Assembly: GCA_013391385.1 (NCBI GenBank)
Contig: JACBFI010000008.1
Span: 49,616 to 113,615, forward strand
DNA: 64,000 nt
Direction of reading: 5' to 3'
Source: Sediminibacterium sp. Gen4
Lineage (GTDB): Bacteria; Bacteroidota; Bacteroidia; Chitinophagales; Chitinophagaceae
Shown here: one piece after another, positions 7,395 through 17,608 of the stretch
Layout of the letters: each line of letters starts with the position of its first letter
Numbering within the stretch: position 1 is the first letter of the stretch
The notes under the pieces: generated by a model
The model's input: the letters and a program-made list of their open reading frames with translations, nothing else
What the model was told of the DNA's origin: nothing
Database searches by the model: none
Translations under genes and position numbers: made by a program

Positions 7395-10300
7395 ATGTTT
7401 GATATATTCATCAAGCGACCCATCTTGTCGCTTGTTATTTCGTTATTAATTACATTGTTGGGATTACTAGCTTTGTTTACTCTTCCGGTAACTCAGTTTC
7501 CTGATATTGTTCCTCCATCTGTTACAGTAACTGCTAAATATACTGGTGCTAACGCTGAAGTATGTGCAAAGGCAGTAGCTACTCCATTGGAAAGAGCCAT
7601 TAATGGTGTTCCCGGTATGACCTATATGTCGTCTGTGTCTAGTAATAATGGTATTACATTAATTACAGTTTCATTTAAAGTAGGTACTGATCCTGATCAA
7701 GCAGCAGTGAATGTACAAAACCGTGTTACCACAGTATTGGATGAACTGCCCGAGGAAGTAATCAAAGCGGGTGTTACTACTGAGAAGGAAGTGAATAGTA
7801 TGTTGTTGTACCTGAATATCATGAGTGATGATAGTACGGCAGATGAAAAATTCATTTACAATTTCGCAGATATCAATATCCTGCAAGAGCTCAAGAGAAT
7901 TGATGGCGTTGGTTTTGCTGAGATCATGGGTTCGAAAGAGTACGCAATGCGTGTTTGGCTGAAACCGGATAAAATGCTTACCTATAATATCTCAGCCAAT
8001 GAAGTGGTTGATATTCTTCGTAATCAAAATGTGGAAGCCGCACCAGGAAAAACCGGAGAAAGTTCTGGGATGGATGCAGGCTCATTGCAATATGTACTTC
8101 GTTATACCGGTAAAAAAGCCAGTGCTCCTGAGTATGAAAATATTGTCATCAGATCTGAACAGAATGGTTCTGTTCTTCGACTAAAAGATATTGCCGATGT
8201 TGAATTTGGGTCGATGACTTATAGTATGGTGTCTGAAACCGATGGCAAGCCATCTGCTTCTATCATGCTAAAGCAAAGACCGGGATCGAATGCTAGAGAT
8301 GTGATCAAGAATGTAAAGCAACGAATGGCTGAACTCCAGGAAAGTTCTTTTCCTCCGGGTATGAAATACAATTTTGCCTATGACGTCTCCCGCTTTTTGG
8401 ATGCATCTATTAAAGAAGTACTTAAAACATTAGTGGAAGCCTTCATCCTAGTGTTCATTGTAGTATTCATTTTTCTGCAGGATTTTCGCTCTACTTTGAT
8501 TCCTGCATTAGCAGTACCTGTAGCGCTGATTGGTACGCTGGCCTTTATGCAGATGTTAGGATTCTCGATTAACCTTCTCACATTATTTGCCTTGGTACTC
8601 GCTATTGGTATTGTGGTTGATAATGCCATTGTTGTAGTTGAAGCCGTACATGTAAAAATGACCGAGCATCATATGACACCTATGAATGCTACAATTGCAG
8701 CCATGAAAGAAATCAGCGGCGCATTGATTGCAATTACACTGGTAATGTCTGCGGTGTTTGTTCCGGTAGCGTTTCTTTCGGGTCCCGTAGGTGTATTTTA
8801 TCGTCAGTTTTCTTTAACACTGGCTATCTCTATCGTGATATCAGGTATCAATGCTGTTACGCTTACACCTGCCTTATGTGCTTTGATGTTAAAGCATGAA
8901 CCAACTCGAGTAAAAAAGAATCTGTTAGCTAAATTCTTTGATGGGTTCAATAAAAGATATGATCAGACATCTTCAAAATATCAAAGACTGATAGGGGCCA
9001 TCGTTACAAAGCGAATGGTTACAATGGCGCTTCTAGTTACTTTTTTTGTAGCAACATGGGGAGTATCAACGATTCTGCCAAGTGGCTTTATACCAACAGA
9101 AGATCAGGGAATGGTATATGTGAATGTAACAACACCCCCGGGGTCTACTGTTGAAAGAACCGAAACAGTAATGCAACAAATGCAGGAAGCCATTAAAGAT
9201 ATTGAAGCGATTGAGAATATTTCAACATTGGCCGGATATAGTTTAGTGACAGAAGTTGCGGGTGCATCATATGGAATGGCAATGATCAATCTGAAGCCAT
9301 GGAAGGAGAGGTTTGTATCCGTTAATCAACTGATAGAAGAACTCAGGGAAAAAACTGCTTTTATCAAAGATGCAGATATTGAATTTTTTCCACCACCTAC
9401 AGTGCCTGGTTTTGGTAATGCAAGCGGATTTGAAATGCGGATATTAGATAAAACAGGAACCGGTAATCTTCAACAGACAGCTGCGGTTGCTAATGATCTG
9501 ATTGATTCATTAAAGAAAACAAAAGAGATCGGATCAGCTTTTACCAGTTTTGATCCCGACTTCCCGCAATACCTGATACATGTGGATCAGGACATGGCAG
9601 CAAAAAAAGGAGTTACTGTTGAGAATGCAATGAGTACACTACAAACCTTAATCGGAAGTTATTATGCTACCAACTTTATTCGATTTGGACAGATGTATAA
9701 AGTAATGGTACAAGCATATCCGGAATATCGAAATAAACCGGAAGACCTGCTAAATCTGTATGTGAAGAATGATAAGGGTAATATGATTCCTTATTCTACT
9801 TTCATCAGATTGGAAAGAGTATTTGGTCCTGAACAACTCACCCGTTATAACATGTATACCTCTGCATTGATTACAGGAGATGCAGCTGCCGGTTACAGTA
9901 GTGGGGAAGCTATTGAAACATTAAAAGCAAAAGCTGGTGAATTATTACCCAAAGGATTTAGTTATGAATGGTCTGGCATGACAAGAGAACAGATTCTTTC
10001 AGGTAATCAGGCTGTTTTCATCTTTGGTATCTGTTTATTATTCGTATACCTGTTACTAGCGGCGCAATATGAAAGTTTCTTACTGCCATTATCTGTGATC
10101 TTATCATTACCTGCAGGTATTTTCGGTGCTTTCTTGAGTTTGAAATTATTTGGATTAGAAAACAATATCTATGCTCAAGTAGCTTTGGTGATGTTAATTG
10201 GTCTATTAGGAAAAAATGCCATCTTGATTGTAGAGTTTGCGATTCTCAGACGCAAACAGGGGCATCGTATTGCAGATGCCGCCATCGAAGGAGCGGTATC

Positions 10301-10568
10301 CAGATTGCGTCCGATTCTAATGACTTCTTTTGCCTTTATTGCCGGATTGATACCATTGTGTATTGCTTCCGGCGCAGGAGCAATGGGAAACAGATCTATT
10401 GGTACAGCCGCCGCCGGAGGTATGTTGATAGGAACCATTTTCGGGGTACTCGTGATTCCAGGTTTATACTACTTATTCGCAGTTTTATCTGAACGTACCA
10501 AACCAAAGTCAGTAACGGAATCAGTCGCAATAGCAGATGAGAATACAGAACAATTCAGTGATCAATAA
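7395..10568 (+). CDS. RND multidrug efflux permease (AcrB/HAE1 family)
   Basis: A 1057-residue proton-driven inner-membrane pump. It opens MFDIFIKRPILSLVISLLIT, the first transmembrane helix, with PVTQFPDIVPPSVTV following. The middle helices carry ALVLAIGIVVDNAIVVVEAV, whose aspartate belongs to the proton relay. The second half repeats the architecture with LPSGFIPTEDQGMVYV and LIGLLGKNAILIVEFA. Twelve helices and two large periplasmic loops fit the length. It lies between its adaptor and a TolC-type channel, so this is a complete tripartite system. Substrate is unknown, although the HAE1 class usually exports hydrophobic and amphiphilic compounds. Confidence 0.95.
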   Translation: MFDIFIKRPILSLVISLLITLLGLLALFTLPVTQFPDIVPPSVTVTAKYTGANAEVCAKAVATPLERAINGVPGMTYMSSVSSNNGITLITVSFKVGTDPDQAAVNVQNRVTTVLDELPEEVIKAGVTTEKEVNSMLLYLNIMSDDSTADEKFIYNFADINILQELKRIDGVGFAEIMGSKEYAMRVWLKPDKMLTYNISANEVVDILRNQNVEAAPGKTGESSGMDAGSLQYVLRYTGKKASAPEYENIVIRSEQNGSVLRLKDIADVEFGSMTYSMVSETDGKPSASIMLKQRPGSNARDVIKNVKQRMAELQESSFPPGMKYNFAYDVSRFLDASIKEVLKTLVEAFILVFIVVFIFLQDFRSTLIPALAVPVALIGTLAFMQMLGFSINLLTLFALVLAIGIVVDNAIVVVEAVHVKMTEHHMTPMNATIAAMKEISGALIAITLVMSAVFVPVAFLSGPVGVFYRQFSLTLAISIVISGINAVTLTPALCALMLKHEPTRVKKNLLAKFFDGFNKRYDQTSSKYQRLIGAIVTKRMVTMALLVTFFVATWGVSTILPSGFIPTEDQGMVYVNVTTPPGSTVERTETVMQQMQEAIKDIEAIENISTLAGYSLVTEVAGASYGMAMINLKPWKERFVSVNQLIEELREKTAFIKDADIEFFPPPTVPGFGNASGFEMRILDKTGTGNLQQTAAVANDLIDSLKKTKEIGSAFTSFDPDFPQYLIHVDQDMAAKKGVTVENAMSTLQTLIGSYYATNFIRFGQMYKVMVQAYPEYRNKPEDLLNLYVKNDKGNMIPYSTFIRLERVFGPEQLTRYNMYTSALITGDAAAGYSSGEAIETLKAKAGELLPKGFSYEWSGMTREQILSGNQAVFIFGICLLFVYLLLAAQYESFLLPLSVILSLPAGIFGAFLSLKLFGLENNIYAQVALVMLIGLLGKNAILIVEFAILRRKQGHRIADAAIEGAVSRLRPILMTSFAFIAGLIPLCIASGAGAMGNRSIGTAAAGGMLIGTIFGVLVIPGLYYLFAVLSERTKPKSVTESVAIADENTEQFSDQ

Positions 10569-10581
10569 ATGTTTGTCAACT

Positions 10582-12027
10582 ATGAATCTACATACTTTGA
10601 ATAATAAGGTCATCATAATGATGATGGGAATCATTTTACTGGGAAGTTGTGCGGTACCTAAAGATGCCAATCAGTTTAAAGAAATGGAACTGCCTGGTTC
10701 ATTCACAGATAAAAAAGATACAGTAAGTCTTGCGCAATTAGATCTAAAAACATTTTTCAGCGATACTACTTTGTATGGATTGATTGAAATAGCCATTGAA
10801 AACAATCCCGACATACAAAAAGCTTTAAGAAGAATTATGATGGCTCAAGCTCAATTGCAAATGGCACATAATGCAAGACTTCCTGTATTAGATGCCGTTG
10901 CATCCGCAGGCTTCAATAAGTTTGGAAAATATACCATTGATGGTGTGGGTAATTTTGATACCAATCTATCACCCAATATTAATAAGGATCAGCGTATACC
11001 TGTATTGACACCTGATCTATTTCTTGGCTTTAGAAGCAACTGGGAAGTGGATATATGGGGCAAATTGAATGATAAAAAGAAAGCGGCTTTATCAAGGTCA
11101 TATGCTTCAGAAAAAGAACGTCAATGGCTTACTACTCAATTAGCAGCCCAAGTGGCATCTATGTATTATGAGTTGTTGGCATTAGACAGTGAGCTGGATA
11201 TTTTGTATAAGAATTTACGTCTGCAAGAAGATGCATTGGAAGTAGTTAAAATTCAAAAGAGCGGTGGAAGGGCAACGGAACTTGCAGTACAACAATTTGA
11301 ATCACAATTATATACTACCCGAAGTTATATAGTGAGTTTGAAGCAGGGTGTTATTAAAACTGAAAATGAACTGAATCTTTTATTAGGTAGGTTGCCACAG
11401 CCGATTAAAAGATCTAAAAATATTTTTTCCGAATCGGTACTGCCGGAGATTCGCACAGGAATACCTTCACATTTGCTGGTAAGAAGACCAGATATCCAAG
11501 CTTCACAGATGAAGCTGATGGCCGCAGGGTTTGATGTGCGTGCTGCAAGAAAATCTTTTCTGCCTTCATTGAATATTACACCTTACACCGCATTCAATTC
11601 TTTCAATCCATCTATGATGTTAACACCTGCATCTATTGCTTATGGGTTGATAGGGGGTATCAGTGGCCCGGTTTGGAATCGGGGCAGACTAAAAGGAATG
11701 TTAAAAGAAGCGGTGGCTTCAGAGGGAGAAGCCTGGTATGATTACCAACAATCTGTATTCAGGGCATACCAAGAAGTCGTAACCTGCATGAATGCCATCA
11801 CTAATAATACCGATTTATTTGATCTGAAAAAGAAACAGGTGTCTGTATTGGAATCAGCTGTAAAAACGGCGCGGGAGCTGTATGTTACGGGATATGCTTC
11901 TTATTTAGAAGTGATTACTGCCCAAAAAGGAGCACTGGAAACCCAACTGGAATCAGTAGCCACTTACAAGAATGTATTATTGTCGCAGGTAGATCTTTAC
12001 AGGGCATTAGGCGGCGGCTGGCAATAA
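10582..12027 (+). CDS. TolC family outer membrane efflux lipoprotein (OprM/NodT type)
   Basis: An outer-membrane channel of 481 residues from the ATG at 10582. The start MNLHTLNNKVIIMMMGIILL leads to LLGSC with the lipobox cysteine at residue 23, as in OprM. Two repeats of the outer-membrane efflux family are visible: the first with NPDIQKALRRIMMAQAQLQM, the second with RRPDIQASQMKLMAAGFDVR and the coiled region ending in GYASYLEVITAQ. An upstream ATG at 10537 would overlap the pump gene by 32 bp and add residues before the signal peptide, so I prefer 10582. It completes the efflux operon. Confidence 0.92.
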   Translation: MNLHTLNNKVIIMMMGIILLGSCAVPKDANQFKEMELPGSFTDKKDTVSLAQLDLKTFFSDTTLYGLIEIAIENNPDIQKALRRIMMAQAQLQMAHNARLPVLDAVASAGFNKFGKYTIDGVGNFDTNLSPNINKDQRIPVLTPDLFLGFRSNWEVDIWGKLNDKKKAALSRSYASEKERQWLTTQLAAQVASMYYELLALDSELDILYKNLRLQEDALEVVKIQKSGGRATELAVQQFESQLYTTRSYIVSLKQGVIKTENELNLLLGRLPQPIKRSKNIFSESVLPEIRTGIPSHLLVRRPDIQASQMKLMAAGFDVRAARKSFLPSLNITPYTAFNSFNPSMMLTPASIAYGLIGGISGPVWNRGRLKGMLKEAVASEGEAWYDYQQSVFRAYQEVVTCMNAITNNTDLFDLKKKQVSVLESAVKTARELYVTGYASYLEVITAQKGALETQLESVATYKNVLLSQVDLYRALGGGWQ

Positions 12028-12102
12028 AATGGTTGCTGACATAATAATGGCGTTTGGAATACGTTTTGTAACTTGAGCAGGCCTTAATGCCATCAAACCC
12101 CC

Positions 12103-12810
12103 ATGTCTGTTATGGAAAGAGTAGGCACATTAATCAATAAGCTCAAAGAGCAATTGGAGCAGGGAGCGGATGCTGCTTCTTTATTAATGAATACACGCTT
12201 ATTACTGGCTGAGTTACAAACCCAGTTGCAGCAGAATCCTGTGCCATTAAAGGGTAAAGTATCTGTAGTCATGCCTGGATCTTTTGAAACAAAGCCATGT
12301 GCGGAGGAGTCAGAAAAGGTGATTGCAACTGAAGTACCATCGCCAGTCCAAGAAAAAGTAATTACAGAACATCAGGAACCCTCAGTTGCGGATACCAATT
12401 GGGCTATGAATATACCTGTTGAAATCCCCACTTTAGTTCATCAGGCTTCCATAAATGGAACTAAGGAAGTATATGAATTGAATCAAATGCTGGTTGCAAA
12501 ATTTGAACAACCTGAGATCAATGAAAGATTAAGAGAAGACAAAACAGAAGTAGCTACCGTATTACAAGCAGCACCGGTTCGGGATCTGAAAAAAGCAGTA
12601 GGTATTAATGACCGCTATTTATTCGTAAACGAACTTTTCCGCGGTGATGAAAGCATGTATGAGCGAAGCATGAAAACCATCAACGGGTTTTCAATTTATC
12701 CCGAAGCGCAATATTGGATCGAACGCGAATTAAAAGTAAAAATGGGCTGGGATGAAGGATGTGAAACGGTTAAACTATTTGATCAATTGGTAAGAAGACG
12801 ATTCGCTTGA
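12103..12810 (+). CDS. Conserved hypothetical protein, 235 residues
   Basis: A cytosolic protein without signal peptide or membrane helix. Residues 1-45 form a probable coiled coil (MERVGTLINKLKEQLEQG and LLAELQTQLQQN). A proline- and glutamate-rich linker covers about 50-140. The C-terminal 80 residues are compact, with VGINDRYLFVNELFRGDESM and QYWIERELKVKMGWDEG, which I recall as a conserved segment in Chitinophagaceae hypothetical proteins. Function is unknown. The 3' end overlaps the convergent waaA by 28 bp, so the two mRNAs would have complementary ends. It follows the efflux operon after 75 bp but is probably a separate unit. Confidence 0.75.
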   Translation: MSVMERVGTLINKLKEQLEQGADAASLLMNTRLLLAELQTQLQQNPVPLKGKVSVVMPGSFETKPCAEESEKVIATEVPSPVQEKVITEHQEPSVADTNWAMNIPVEIPTLVHQASINGTKEVYELNQMLVAKFEQPEINERLREDKTEVATVLQAAPVRDLKKAVGINDRYLFVNELFRGDESMYERSMKTINGFSIYPEAQYWIERELKVKMGWDEGCETVKLFDQLVRRRFA

Positions 12811-14039
12811 ATATAATCCATGATCTTATAACAAGCTCCCGATTTTTCTTTTACATAGGTTCCGGCTACCTTCCCTGAATGATTCAATAAAGCTGGATCA
12901 TTCAATAGAGATGTTAATCGTTCTTCCAACTCTAATGCATCTTCAATACTATAAGCAGCTTCTCTTTCAATTAGTTCAATAGCTTCGGTATACTTATCAT
13001 ATACAGGTCCAAATACCAACGGCTTATTAAATACTGCAGCTTCTAAGGCATTGTGAATGCCATCATCTCCAAATCCCCCGCCAATATAAGCGATGCTGGC
13101 ATAACGGTACAAGCTGCTAAGCATTCCCATATTATCCATAATTAAAACATGTACACCGTCGGGTACTTGTTTCTTTTCTTTAAGTAATGAATACCGAATG
13201 GTATGGGTATACAGTTGCTCACATTCTTTCAATCGATCTTGATCAATATCATGTGGTGCTATGATGAAACGGATATCCGGATGATGATTCACAAAATGAT
13301 CCAAAGCTTCATCATCTTCTGTCCAGGTACTACCCGCAATGATCACCGGGTAGTTACTACAGAACTGTTCAATGAGTTCAAAGGAAGCTGATGCATTGGC
13401 GATCTGAATCACGCGATCAAAACGGGTATCTCCACTGATGGAAGCTTTATGGGCATATCCAATTTGTGCTAACCTTGACAGTGAACTTTCGTTCTGAACA
13501 AACAAATGTGAAAAGCACTCTAGCATCTTTCTATAAAAACCGCCATACCACTTAAAAAAAGGCTGATCTTCTCTGAACACGCCTGAGATCAATAGCAGTG
13601 GAATATCTCTTTCTTTGATTTCAGTCAGGTAATAAAACCAGTATTCATATTTTACGAAAAGCACCAATGATGGCTGTACGATATTTAAAAATTTTTGAGC
13701 CGTGTAGGGTCGATCCATCGGTAAATAACATATATGGTCTGCAACCGGATCATTCTTTCTGACCTCATATCCCGATGGAGAAAAAAAAGTCAGCAAAATA
13801 AAATAATGGGGATAACGATGTCGGATGGATTCCAGCACAGGTTTGCCCTGTTCAAATTCACCCAATGAAGAACAGTGCATCCATACGACCGGACGCTCAT
13901 TCTTATGGAATACTGCATGCAGTTTCCTGAATTGATCTTTTCTTCCACTGACCCATAGACCTGCTTTTGGGTTGTAAAAAGAGAGCAACCAGGCTGCTTT
14001 TGGATAAAGCCATACAAACAAACGATAGAGTAGACGCAA
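12783..14039 (-). CDS. waaA: 3-deoxy-D-manno-octulosonic acid (Kdo) transferase
   Basis: A 418-residue inner-membrane-anchored glycosyltransferase (GT30) that adds Kdo from CMP-Kdo to lipid IVA in lipopolysaccharide synthesis. The N-terminal hydrophobic anchor is RLLYRLFVWLYPKAAWLLSF. The conserved acceptor-side motif WMHCSSLGEFEQGKPV follows, and the C-terminal nucleotide-binding half shows IAGSTWTEDDEAL and IGGGFGDDGIHNALEAAVF. The only in-frame start before a stop is TTG at 14039 (an ATT lies two codons further up), so a TTG start is called. It overlaps the upstream convergent gene. Confidence 0.93.
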   Translation of the reverse strand: MRLLYRLFVWLYPKAAWLLSFYNPKAGLWVSGRKDQFRKLHAVFHKNERPVVWMHCSSLGEFEQGKPVLESIRHRYPHYFILLTFFSPSGYEVRKNDPVADHICYLPMDRPYTAQKFLNIVQPSLVLFVKYEYWFYYLTEIKERDIPLLLISGVFREDQPFFKWYGGFYRKMLECFSHLFVQNESSLSRLAQIGYAHKASISGDTRFDRVIQIANASASFELIEQFCSNYPVIIAGSTWTEDDEALDHFVNHHPDIRFIIAPHDIDQDRLKECEQLYTHTIRYSLLKEKKQVPDGVHVLIMDNMGMLSSLYRYASIAYIGGGFGDDGIHNALEAAVFNKPLVFGPVYDKYTEAIELIEREAAYSIEDALELEERLTSLLNDPALLNHSGKVAGTYVKEKSGACYKIMDYIQANRLLTN

Positions 14040-14123
14040 ATCAATGATTTATGGCCACAAATTAAGAACTTAAACCGATTTAGATCATGTTGAGTGCGAA
14101 ACCTATTTCAGGCATTTTTACAG

Positions 14124-14131
14124 TAGTTTTG
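14124..14131 (+). promoter_or_regulatory. Predicted -7 promoter box of the sugar-nucleotide operon
   Basis: TAGTTTTG matches TAnnTTTG and ends 19 bp before the ATG at 14151. No clear -33 TTTG is visible at the usual distance. Confidence 0.5.
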
Positions 14132-14150
14132 CAGCGAAAGGAATGAATAT

Positions 14151-15281
14151 ATGAGACCCATACAAATGGTGGATACCCGTACGCAGTACGAACATATCAA
14201 AACAGAAGTAGATGCTGCCATACAAGAAGTATTGAATAGCGCAGCTTATATCAATGGTAAAGCCGTACAGGATTTTGCCTCATCACTCAGTCAATATTTA
14301 GGTGTAAAACATGTAATTCCCTGCGCGAATGGTACAGATGCCTTACAAATAGCCATGATGGCTTTAGGGCTACAACCGGGAGATGAAGTCATTACACCTT
14401 CTTTTACTTATATCGCAACTACAGAAGTAGTAGCTCTATTAAAGCTCACACCTGTTTTTGTAGAAGTAGATCCAAAAACATTTTGTATTGATCCGGAAGC
14501 CATACGCAAAGCTATTACTCCTAAAACAAAAGCGATTGTTCCGGTTCATTTGTACGGACATGCAGCTCCTATGGAAGAAATATTAGCCATAGCCAAAGAA
14601 TTCAATCTCTATGTTATTGAAGACAATGCACAGGCCATTGGGTGCGATTATACTTTTTCTGATGGAACAGTGAAAAAAACGGGCACAATGGGTAACATTG
14701 GAGCCACTTCTTTTTATCCCAGTAAGAATTTGGGCGCATATGGAGATGGGGGTGCTATTTTTACCAATGATGATACCTTGGCAAAACAACTGAAAATGGT
14801 GGCAAATCATGGACAGCAAAAAAGATATTATCATGAAGTGGTAGGATGTAATTCTCGATTAGATACCATTCAGGCAGCTATTCTGAATATTAAATTGGGA
14901 AAACTGGATGCTTATAATGCGGCGAGACAATCTGTTGCTGATTTTTATAACAAAGCTTTTGCCGGTAACGCAAAGATCATTACGCCATTTGTAGCGGCAT
15001 ACAGTAATCATGTCTATCATCAGTATACATTGGTACTGAATGATGTAAATAGAGATGAGTTAGTAGCTTACTTGGCTGCGCAAAACATACCTTCTATGAT
15101 TTATTACCCGGTACCCGGACATAAGCAGGATATGTTCAAATCATTTGCTTTGCCAAGTTATCAGTTAGATACTACGGATTGGTTAACAGAACGAGTAATA
15201 TCATTACCTGTTCATACTGAAATGGAAACAGAACAATTGGAATACATTACCAAACACGTTTTAAATTTTGTAAACAGATAA
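14151..15281 (+). CDS. DegT/DnrJ/EryC1/StrS family PLP-dependent sugar aminotransferase
   Basis: A 376-residue cytosolic enzyme that transaminates a nucleotide-linked keto sugar for surface polysaccharide or LPS. The fold is shown by VIPCANGTDALQIAMMALGL, PGDEVITPSFTYIAT, the aspartate loop YVIEDNAQAIGCDY, and the PLP-lysine motif TSFYPSKNLGAYGDGGAIFT near residue 190. GCNSRLDTIQAAIL is also characteristic. It heads a four-gene operon with UDP-sugar dehydrogenase, decarboxylase and RfbD genes; 3 bp separate it from the next gene. WecE-, WbpE- and perosamine-type enzymes all share these motifs, so the exact sugar is undecided. Confidence 0.9.
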   Translation: MRPIQMVDTRTQYEHIKTEVDAAIQEVLNSAAYINGKAVQDFASSLSQYLGVKHVIPCANGTDALQIAMMALGLQPGDEVITPSFTYIATTEVVALLKLTPVFVEVDPKTFCIDPEAIRKAITPKTKAIVPVHLYGHAAPMEEILAIAKEFNLYVIEDNAQAIGCDYTFSDGTVKKTGTMGNIGATSFYPSKNLGAYGDGGAIFTNDDTLAKQLKMVANHGQQKRYYHEVVGCNSRLDTIQAAILNIKLGKLDAYNAARQSVADFYNKAFAGNAKIITPFVAAYSNHVYHQYTLVLNDVNRDELVAYLAAQNIPSMIYYPVPGHKQDMFKSFALPSYQLDTTDWLTERVISLPVHTEMETEQLEYITKHVLNFVNR

Positions 15282-15284
15282 AGA

Positions 15285-16586
15285 ATGAAAATAGCTGTTG
15301 TTGGAACCGGATATGTTGGATTGGTAACAGGCACCTGCTTTGCTGAAACAGGCAATAAAGTTACTTGTGTGGATATTGATCAATCAAAAGTTGAGAAATT
15401 ATCAAATGGTGAGATTACGATTTACGAACCCGGATTGGAGAAGATATTTCTTCGTAACCTAAAAGAAGGGCGGTTGAAATTCACGACTAGTCTGGAAGAG
15501 GGAATTCGGGAAGCTGATATTATTTTTCTAGCATTGCCTACACCGCCCGGTGCTGATGGAGCTGCTGATCTTAAATATATTTTATCTGTTGCAGATCATT
15601 TAGGTAAGATACTAGACGGATATAAAGTAATTGTTGATAAGAGCACTGTTCCTGTTGGCACAGCCGATAAAGTGAAACAAGCCGTTGCTGCTCATTACAA
15701 AGGAGAGTTTGATGTGGTGAGTAATCCTGAATTTTTACGTGAAGGAGTTGCTGTTGATGATTTCATGAAACCTGATCGAGTGGTGGTGGGTACGGAATCA
15801 GAAAGAGCCAGAAAAATCATGGGCGATTTGTTTGCTCCATTTGTGAGACAGGGAAATCCGATCATTTATATGGATGAGCGCTCAGCTGAACTTACAAAGT
15901 ATGCAGCCAATTCTTTCTTAGCCATGAAGATTTCCTTTATGAATGAAATTGCACAGCTATGTGAAAGAATGGGAGCAGATGTTGATATGGTACGTAAAGG
16001 CATTGGAAGTGATGAACGAATTGGTAAACGCTTTTTATTTCCGGGTATTGGTTATGGGGGAAGTTGTTTTCCGAAAGATGTGCAAGCTTTGATCAGGTCT
16101 TCGTCTGAAGTGGGCTACCAATTTAATATTTTAGAAGCTGTGGAGAAAGTCAACGCAAACCAAAAGCTACACTTGGTGCATAAAATTGCGAAATATTTTG
16201 ATGATCAGTTGTCCGGCAAACATTTTGCCGTGTGGGGCTTATCCTTCAAACCAAACACTGATGATATCAGAGAAGCACCATCATTGGAAATGATCCAAGC
16301 TTTACTGGAAAGAGGCGCAACTATTACTGCATTTGATCCGGAAGCCATGCCCAATGTGCGTAAGCAATTAGGAGATCGCATTCAATTGGCTTCAAATCAG
16401 TATGATACACTGCATCAAGCAGATGCATTAATTATAGCTACAGAGTGGAGTGAATTTCGTACCCCTGATTTTGAAATGATTGAAAATAAGCTCAAGCAAA
16501 AAGTTATTTTCGACGGACGAAACTTATTTGATGTGAAGCAGATGGAAGAATTGGGGTATCATTATGAAAGTATTGGACGAAAATAG
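15285..16586 (+). CDS. ugd: UDP-glucose 6-dehydrogenase
   Basis: A 433-residue cytosolic NAD-dependent enzyme that oxidises UDP-glucose twice to UDP-glucuronate. The N-terminal Rossmann motif is MKIAVVGTGYVGLVTGTCFA. STVPVGTADKVK and NPEFLREGVAVDDFMKPDRV follow. The catalytic cysteine lies in GIGYGGSCFPKDVQAL near residue 260, and the C-terminal UDP-binding domain has WGLSFKPNTDDIREAPS. The next functional gene is a UDP-glucuronate decarboxylase, so this enzyme most likely supplies its substrate and the pathway leads to UDP-xylose or a related sugar. Confidence 0.95.
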   Translation: MKIAVVGTGYVGLVTGTCFAETGNKVTCVDIDQSKVEKLSNGEITIYEPGLEKIFLRNLKEGRLKFTTSLEEGIREADIIFLALPTPPGADGAADLKYILSVADHLGKILDGYKVIVDKSTVPVGTADKVKQAVAAHYKGEFDVVSNPEFLREGVAVDDFMKPDRVVVGTESERARKIMGDLFAPFVRQGNPIIYMDERSAELTKYAANSFLAMKISFMNEIAQLCERMGADVDMVRKGIGSDERIGKRFLFPGIGYGGSCFPKDVQALIRSSSEVGYQFNILEAVEKVNANQKLHLVHKIAKYFDDQLSGKHFAVWGLSFKPNTDDIREAPSLEMIQALLERGATITAFDPEAMPNVRKQLGDRIQLASNQYDTLHQADALIIATEWSEFRTPDFEMIENKLKQKVIFDGRNLFDVKQMEELGYHYESIGRK

Positions 16587-16589
16587 TTA

Positions 16590-16619
16590 ATAGACCATGG
16601 TCCATGGTCCATGGACTAT
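16590..16619. repeat. GTCCATG heptad repeat with dyad symmetry inside the operon
   Basis: Three 7-bp GTCCATG steps lie between ATAGACC and GACTAT, giving an imperfect 30-bp palindrome between ugd and uxs. It supplies a spurious in-frame ATG (16611) upstream of the real uxs start. Confidence 0.75.
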
Positions 16620-16625
16620 TTTTCT

Positions 16626-17603
16626 ATGGAAAAAAAACGCATACTCATCACCGGTGCAGCCGGATTTCTTGGATCGCATCTTTGTGATCGATTCATTCGT
16701 GAAGGTTATCATGTTATTGGTATGGATAACCTGATTACAGGCGATATGAATAACATCGAACACTTATTAAAGTTGCCGGATTTCGATTTTCATCATCATG
16801 ATGTTACCAAATTCATTCATGTATCCGGACATCTGGATTATATCCTTCATTTTGCATCTCCTGCCAGTCCGATTGATTATTTGAAAATTCCGATTCAGAC
16901 TTTGAAAGTGGGCGCATTAGGTACCCATAATTGTTTGGGTTTAGCCAAAGCTAAAAAAGCGAGAATACTTGTGGCATCTACCAGTGAGGTTTATGGTGAT
17001 CCATTGGTGCATCCACAAACAGAAGAGTATTGGGGGAATGTGAATCCTGTTGGTCCAAGAGGTGTGTATGATGAAGCCAAACGTTTTATGGAGTCCATCA
17101 CCATGGCCTATCATACCTATCATGGTGTTGAAACCAGAATTGTTCGCATATTCAATACCTATGGTCCACGTATGCGATTGAATGATGGGCGGGCATTGCC
17201 TGCTTTTATTGGACAAGCATTGCGCGGAGAAGATATTACGGTGTTTGGTGATGGTAGTCAAACCCGCTCTTTCTGTTATGTAGATGATCTGGTAGAAGGG
17301 ATTTACCGTTTACTCATGAGTGATTATAGTATGCCGGTTAACATCGGTAATCCCAATGAAATCAGTTTATTGGATTTTGCAAAAGAAGTGCTCAAGTTAA
17401 CAGGGGCAGGTGTTAAGATTATTCATAAACCATTGCCTGTTGATGATCCAAAACAACGCAGACCAGATATCACAAAAGCTAAAGAGATATTAGGATGGGA
17501 GCCTACTGTTGATAGGGCAGAGGGGTTAAAAATGACATACGCATATTTTAAAAATCTTCCCAAAGAAGAATGGACCAAGCAGCCTAAAGAATTCACGAAT
17601 TAG
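16626..17603 (+). CDS. uxs: UDP-glucuronic acid decarboxylase (extended SDR family)
   Basis: A 325-residue NAD-dependent enzyme that converts UDP-glucuronate to UDP-xylose. The Rossmann motif is [16 protein letters not shown], and [14 protein letters not shown] is characteristic of UXS proteins. [16 protein letters not shown] and the catalytic [14 protein letters not shown] (YxxxK) follow, then [10 protein letters not shown] and [21 protein letters not shown] place the start at ATG 16626, because the in-frame ATG at 16611 lies within the intergenic heptad repeat. It directly follows the gene for the enzyme that makes its substrate. Confidence 0.93.
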   Translation: MEKKRILITGAAGFLGSHLCDRFIREGYHVIGMDNLITGDMNNIEHLLKLPDFDFHHHDVTKFIHVSGHLDYILHFASPASPIDYLKIPIQTLKVGALGTHNCLGLAKAKKARILVASTSEVYGDPLVHPQTEEYWGNVNPVGPRGVYDEAKRFMESITMAYHTYHGVETRIVRIFNTYGPRMRLNDGRALPAFIGQALRGEDITVFGDGSQTRSFCYVDDLVEGIYRLLMSDYSMPVNIGNPNEISLLDFAKEVLKLTGAGVKIIHKPLPVDDPKQRRPDITKAKEILGWEPTVDRAEGLKMTYAYFKNLPKEEWTKQPKEFTN

Positions 17604-17608
17604 TAAAT

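Noticed and set aside
16611-16625. In-frame ATG that would extend uxs by five residues
   Set aside because: It lies inside the GTCCATG heptad repeat. The downstream ATG at 16626 begins directly with the Rossmann strand.
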